64,000 nucleotides of DNA from Pseudomonadota bacterium (GTDB lineage: Bacteria > Pseudomonadota > Alphaproteobacteria > Micropepsales > Micropepsaceae), in the NCBI GenBank assembly GCA_016201105.1, contig JACQDN010000040.1:1-64000 (forward strand), read 5' to 3'. Positions within the stretch are counted from its first letter, which is position 1, and every line of letters starts with the position of its first letter. The notes beneath the pieces are model-generated. The model worked only from the letters and a program-made list of their open reading frames with translations, was not told where the DNA came from and searched no databases. This document shows, in pieces, positions 61,817 through 64,000 of the stretch. Both the position numbers and the translations under genes were made by a program.

Positions 61817-62489
61817 AGCCATAGCGCCGCGCCAGCACACCCGGGTCGGTACCGAGAAAGTAGTTCAACCTCAGCCACCACATCAGCAGGATCGTGCGAA
61901 CGGCTCCTTTCTTCTGCCAGCGTCGTGCAGAGGTAAGAACGCGAGCATTCACGCGAACCGGCCGACCGAACCGTCGCAGCGCCTTGCAAATGGCGATGTC
62001 TTCCATCAACGGAATGTCGGGATACCCTCCGACGGCTTCGAATACAGCACGACGGACGAAGATTGCTTGATCTCCTGTTGCGATTCCCGACAGGTGCGAA
62101 CGCGCATTCATCGCAAAAGCTACCAGCGAGAGAAGGGGCGTGCGCGGTACGATGCCGACCTTGAAAAACCCCCAGGCGCGGCCTGAGTGAACCAGAGCGT
62201 TTGCAATCAATACGTCTGTGCGAGGTGGTGCGATCGTGTCGGCATGAAGGAAAAGCAATGTGTCACCGCGGGCTCCTCGGGCGCCGGCATTCATTTGCGA
62301 AGCCCGACCTCTCGGTGCCGCTAGCACCCGATCGGCCAAGGAGATGGCAAGCGCGACAGTGTTGTCGATGCTTCCTCCGTCTACAACGATAACCTCAGCA
62401 CTCGCCGCGCGAGCGTCTGTCAACCGATGCAGGCACGATGAGAGCGTCGCTTCTTCGTTGAGAACGGGTATAACGAGGGAGAGCGACAT
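61797..62489 (-). CDS. TIGR04283-type arsenosugar-cluster family 2 glycosyltransferase
   Basis: 230 residues. GT2 motifs: SLVIPVLNEEATLSSCL, VIVVDGGSIDNTVALA, DTLLFLHADTIAPP, and the acceptor region GIATGDQAIFVRRAVFEAVGGYPDIPLMEDIAICKALRRFGRP are the TIGR04283 pattern. Partner of the DUF2064 transferase downstream; the two are consistently paired in arsenosugar clusters. Confidence 0.87.
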   Translation of the reverse strand: MSLSLVIPVLNEEATLSSCLHRLTDARAASAEVIVVDGGSIDNTVALAISLADRVLAAPRGRASQMNAGARGARGDTLLFLHADTIAPPRTDVLIANALVHSGRAWGFFKVGIVPRTPLLSLVAFAMNARSHLSGIATGDQAIFVRRAVFEAVGGYPDIPLMEDIAICKALRRFGRPVRVNARVLTSARRWQKKGAVRTILLMWWLRLNYFLGTDPGVLARRYGYVPRAR

Positions 62490-62724
62490 TGGCAGTCAAA
62501 CGACAAAGCCTTCTCTGTCTACTTCGTTTAGCCGAAGCAAAAGGTAACGCGCGCTCCTGCGGGTCCCAGCCCTTCGATTGCTGCCGGAAGGGGCCGTTTA
62601 GGGTCCGTTCAGGCAAAAAGCACTACGGCCTTCACCATGAATGCCGTCTGGTATAGTTTCCTGAATCGACACAAGATCAGATGCTTGTCATGCCATATGT
62701 GATTCTTGGGGATCGTGCCTTGAT

Positions 62725-63177
62725 TTGTCTCTCCGCCGGCGCAGACTTGGTTTCGTGACCGGGTCGCGCGCTTTAACTCTCTCATTTCGGCAGCGCTGGC
62801 GGCGCTTGACGGCGTTCGCTGCCTGCGCGGCATGGTTGCTTGCCGCGCTCACCTGTCCGAGTTTTGGACTGACGATCGGCCCCGATGAACCCGTGGCCGC
62901 ACACGAGAAAATCACTCACGGCGCGGCGGGACAGGCCGACACGGATTTCTGCTGCGAGGCCCTGGGCGATTCAGCAGCGGTCTTTCAATCGCTGAGTTTT
63001 GTGCAGCCCGACCTCGCTGTGACGCCCGCGCCTGCGATCGCCGTCGCCGAAGTTCTTCCGACCGGGTTGTTCTTTGCGCGGGTTCTCGACCGTCCGCCCC
63101 TCTATGAGACCACGCGAAGTCGAGCCAAACGCTTCGTGACGTTCTCCTCGCACGCACCGCCGACCACCATCGTCTGA
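62725..63177 (+). CDS. hypothetical secreted protein preceding the efflux operon
   Basis: 150 residues or less; TTG 62725 is the annotated limit, GTG 62755 is an alternative. A basic N-terminus (RQRWRRLTAFAACAAWLLAA) and a signal-like helix are followed by a mature part with Cys pair FCCEA and proline-rich C-terminus. It resembles the short hypothetical proteins that often precede czcCBA operons, but no family is named. The 235-base gap before it has no gene that I can see. Confidence 0.5.
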   Translation: MSLRRRRLGFVTGSRALTLSFRQRWRRLTAFAACAAWLLAALTCPSFGLTIGPDEPVAAHEKITHGAAGQADTDFCCEALGDSAAVFQSLSFVQPDLAVTPAPAIAVAEVLPTGLFFARVLDRPPLYETTRSRAKRFVTFSSHAPPTTIV

Positions 63178-63267
63178 TAACGCCCGCGAGCATTCGTGCT
63201 CGCGCCCTCCCCGCGTGTTGGCGCTCTTTGCGCGGGGATCAATCAGCATGGTGGAAAGATCCTGACG

Positions 63268-64000
63268 ATGTCATCTCCCATTGGTCCGCGCGGCGCATGC
63301 CGCGGGACGCCGTTGCTTGCAGCAGTGGCAACTATCTGCATGCTCCTCCTGGCCGACACTGCTGCCGGGGCCGAATTGACGCTCGACCAGGCGCTGCGGA
63401 TCGCCATCGCGCAAAATCACGATCTCAAGGCGGCGCGCGCGCAGGTCGACGCTGCACTCGGCCGCCTCAAGCAATCGGGCCGCTGGCCGAACCCGCGCCT
63501 CGAACTCAGCAACGAAACCGATGCGCCGTTCGGCAACGAGGGTGAATATTCGCGCTCAGCGGGCTTCGCTCAGGAATTCCCCATCGGCGGACGGCTGGCG
63601 CGCGCCGGCGACGTGGCGCGCGTCGACGTGGCCCGTGCGCTCGCGGAGGTCAATGCCGCGGAGCTGGAGCTTACCGGCAATGTCGCAAACGATTTCGATG
63701 CCATTGTCGTGCTCGACCAGAAGATCGCGCTGCACGATCAGCTCGTCGCCATCGAGTCCACGCTCGTCTCCGCCTCGCGGGCTCGCTACAAGGCCGGCGA
63801 GGTATCCCAGCTCGACATCAACGCGGCGCAGCTAGAGCTTGAGCGCTTGCGCCAGGAGCGCACTGCTCTCGCCGGTGAGCGCGCCGCGGCGATCCGAACG
63901 CTCGCCGGACTCTTAAGCCTCGCGGCCGACGCGCCGCTTGCCATCGATACCGCGCTGCCGCCGGTTGGCGATCTGCCGCCTCTGGCGCAGCTGACGGACA
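63268..64000 (+). CDS. czcC: CzcC/TolC-like outer-membrane efflux protein, truncated at window end
   Basis: 244 codons are visible, without stop at position 64000. ATG 63268; the signal peptide ends LADTAAGAELTLD; then the outer membrane factor repeat begins with LDQALRIAIAQNHDLKAARAQVDAA, SGRWPNPRLELSNET, and QLDINAAQLELERLRQER. Full OMF proteins are about 410-430 residues, so about 60 percent is in view. It could serve the CusBA pump at 38-43 kb, which lacks an outer-membrane partner, or a czcBA set beyond the edge. Confidence 0.85.
   Translation, partial: MSSPIGPRGACRGTPLLAAVATICMLLLADTAAGAELTLDQALRIAIAQNHDLKAARAQVDAALGRLKQSGRWPNPRLELSNETDAPFGNEGEYSRSAGFAQEFPIGGRLARAGDVARVDVARALAEVNAAELELTGNVANDFDAIVVLDQKIALHDQLVAIESTLVSASRARYKAGEVSQLDINAAQLELERLRQERTALAGERAAAIRTLAGLLSLAADAPLAIDTALPPVGDLPPLAQLTD

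Overview
The window is a GC-rich, densely coded segment of an alphaproteobacterial chromosome. Three things point there: the lipid A/LPS order (pmbA-like, cysQ-like, DUF4170, msbA, waaA, lpxK, acyltransferase, DUF2093, xseA, purD), the SigF/NrsF-type sigma/anti-sigma pair next to a DUF692 operon as in Caulobacter, and the many ATGA/TAATG gene overlaps. I found no tRNA, rRNA, CRISPR array, phage gene or recombinase. The species cannot be named from this sequence.

Layout. 1-13 kb: a methyltransferase; a divergent pair of citrate-synthase paralogues (one with an N-terminal HTH) around a palindromic operator; a VOC protein; one intact APC permease and one broken by an internal deletion; UbiD; two secreted two-lobed retropepsin-like proteins; MAPEG; PmbA/TldE. 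12.6-23.6 kb: core envelope and housekeeping genes (CysQ-like, DUF4170, MsbA, WaaA, LpxK, LpxL-type acyltransferase, frameshifted M23 peptidase, DUF2093, XseA, PurD, a lipoprotein). 23.7-28.9 kb: accessory hot spot. A phosphotransferase gene is followed by two toxin-antitoxin cassettes, and each cassette is bounded downstream by another copy of that gene's 3' end. 29-34.8 kb: sulfur module (MddA, DUF4395, ArsR-rhodanese fusion, diverging from a persulfide-dioxygenase-like MBL, DsrE, a 35-residue membrane miniprotein, cysteine desulfurase and MFS exporter). 34.9-38.4 kb: VapBC-type pair, LysR with aldo/keto reductase, F420-reductase-like protein. 38.4-48 kb: CusA/CusB-type metal efflux with FixH-like and DUF2946-like proteins, then a thiol-redox set (VKOR, CcdA, thioredoxin). 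48-53.7 kb: sigma factor SigF, NrsF and a bufferin-type RiPP metallophore operon (DUF2282 precursor, DUF692/MNIO enzyme, DUF2063 partner, DoxX). 53.7-62.5 kb: a patatin lipoprotein, then an arsenosugar-like cluster (AhpD-like, radical SAM, ArsM, PiT, TVP38, flavin disulfide reductase, two glycosyltransferases). 62.7-64 kb: start of a czc-type efflux operon, cut by the window end.

The most interesting signal is a pair of paralogous short secreted proteins built of NPC(x)nK repeats at 48065-48358 (-) and 50952-51137 (+). Each is preceded by the same promoter, GTAACC-N16-CGAA, which matches the SigF-type consensus I recall from Caulobacter. One of them is the first gene of the bufferin/MNIO operon. 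This suggests that Cys-repeat peptides form part of the metal-responsive SigF regulon and may be extra substrates of the MNIO enzyme. The second notable signal is the triplicated 3' gene tail around the toxin-antitoxin cassettes. The nucleotide differences in the second tail are nearly all synonymous, so that tail evolved inside an intact gene before being left as a fragment.
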